Below, piece by piece: positions 43,630 to 43,922 of a stretch of DNA of 43,922 bases (its first letter is position 1; every line of letters begins with the position of its first letter). Source of the stretch: Candidatus Sulfotelmatobacter sp. (GTDB lineage Bacteria > Acidobacteriota > Terriglobia > Terriglobales > Acidobacteriaceae); NCBI GenBank assembly GCA_030041475.1, contig JASHNU010000010.1:1-43922 (forward strand), in the 5' to 3' direction. Under the pieces are notes generated by a model that was given only the letters and a program-made list of their open reading frames with translations, ran no database searches and was not told where the DNA came from. Made by a program: the position numbers and the translations under genes.

Positions 43630-43922
43630 TGAGATTGCTGCTTCAATGCGTCTTCTAGAGCGCAGCTGTTTTCGTCCTTGGCGTCGTGTTTCCAATCGTA
43701 TTCAGTTGTGAGCATCAGGCAGATTTTCCCACTCGCCGTATCCAATCTCCATGTGCGGGTACCTTCTCGATGAATCTGGTATCGTCCGACACTCTTTCCA
43801 AGTTCCGCATCACGCTTAAGCTGATCGTAGTCTGCCCTTGTGAGGACTACACCCGAATTGCAAGCATCCATCTTTGCCTTCTCTGCAATGGTATAGTTGT
43901 CGCAACTTGTTCCCACGACGCT
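43626..43922 (-). CDS. Hypothetical protein, partial at right edge
   Basis: At least 98 residues, open to the window edge; a GTG at 43916 could be a start, but the frame is still open beyond it. Seen: GTSCDNYTIAEKAKMDACNS, VLTRADYDQLKRDAELGKSV, then a beta-rich part (GTRTWRLDTASGKICLMLTT). The four cysteines would fit an exported protein whose signal peptide lies outside the window. I do not recognise it. It is translationally coupled (ATGA) to the following 292-residue gene, so the two probably act together. Confidence 0.6.
   Translation of the reverse strand, partial: SVVGTSCDNYTIAEKAKMDACNSGVVLTRADYDQLKRDAELGKSVGRYQIHREGTRTWRLDTASGKICLMLTTEYDWKHDAKDENSCALEDALKQQSQ

Overview
The window reads as a chromosomal segment of an acidobacterium, most likely class Terriglobia (Koribacter/Sulfotelmatobacter-like). 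This is inferred from gene content and style: a long Lhr-type helicase, lipoproteins with glycine-rich linkers and lactonase-type propellers, BIG2-like secreted proteins, xanthine-dehydrogenase-type IorA/IorB pairs, and many short palindromic intergenic repeats of the GTCATYCCGAG and GGCACGAC...GTCGTGCC kinds. No rRNA, confident tRNA, CRISPR array, integrase or transposase gene was found. Most genes lie on the minus strand.

Layout. 1-6.2 kb: a left-truncated FHA-GAF-sigma54 activator and an Lhr-like helicase. 6.5-7.6 kb (plus strand): a STAS anti-sigma-factor antagonist and a frameshifted kdsC. 7.9-14.9 kb: a TPR protein, a class A penicillin-binding protein (PBP1b-like), a lactonase-like lipoprotein, a BIG2-like lipoprotein and a small membrane protein. 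15-19.5 kb: proS, a 69-residue protein, kdsD and a potassium-channel-like protein. 19.6-26.4 kb: secreted hypotheticals, an amidohydrolase, a GAF-GGDEF diguanylate cyclase, and a translationally coupled ECF sigma/anti-sigma pair. 26.7-30.5 kb: a CheY-like receiver, an isoprenylcysteine methyltransferase-like protein, a TetR regulator divergent from a protein with a degenerate HExxH motif, and a membrane-protein gene broken by an in-frame TAG. 30.6-35 kb: ahcY and metK (the S-adenosylmethionine cycle), then a RodZ-like protein. 35.2-37.9 kb: an IorA/IorB-type molybdenum hydroxylase.

From about 38.3 kb to the right edge the character changes to less GC-rich, orphan, mostly unrecognised genes. 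In this part, 38770-40570 is bounded by perfect 37-bp inverted repeats, which are themselves flanked by 20-bp direct repeats: the layout of a small transposon or cassette without a transposase. It carries a membrane-anchored protein and the 5' part of an HNH-plus-NACHT/STAND-type NTPase gene, probably a broken anti-phage gene. Further right are a secreted protein, a two-helix membrane protein, and a coupled pair of unknown genes with a hydrophobic segment.

Recurring theme: intergenic palindromic repeats have entered coding regions in frame. kdsD clearly carries one and lhr probably does. Both KDO-pathway genes in the window are altered: kdsC is frameshifted at a CG repeat and kdsD carries about 33 extra residues.
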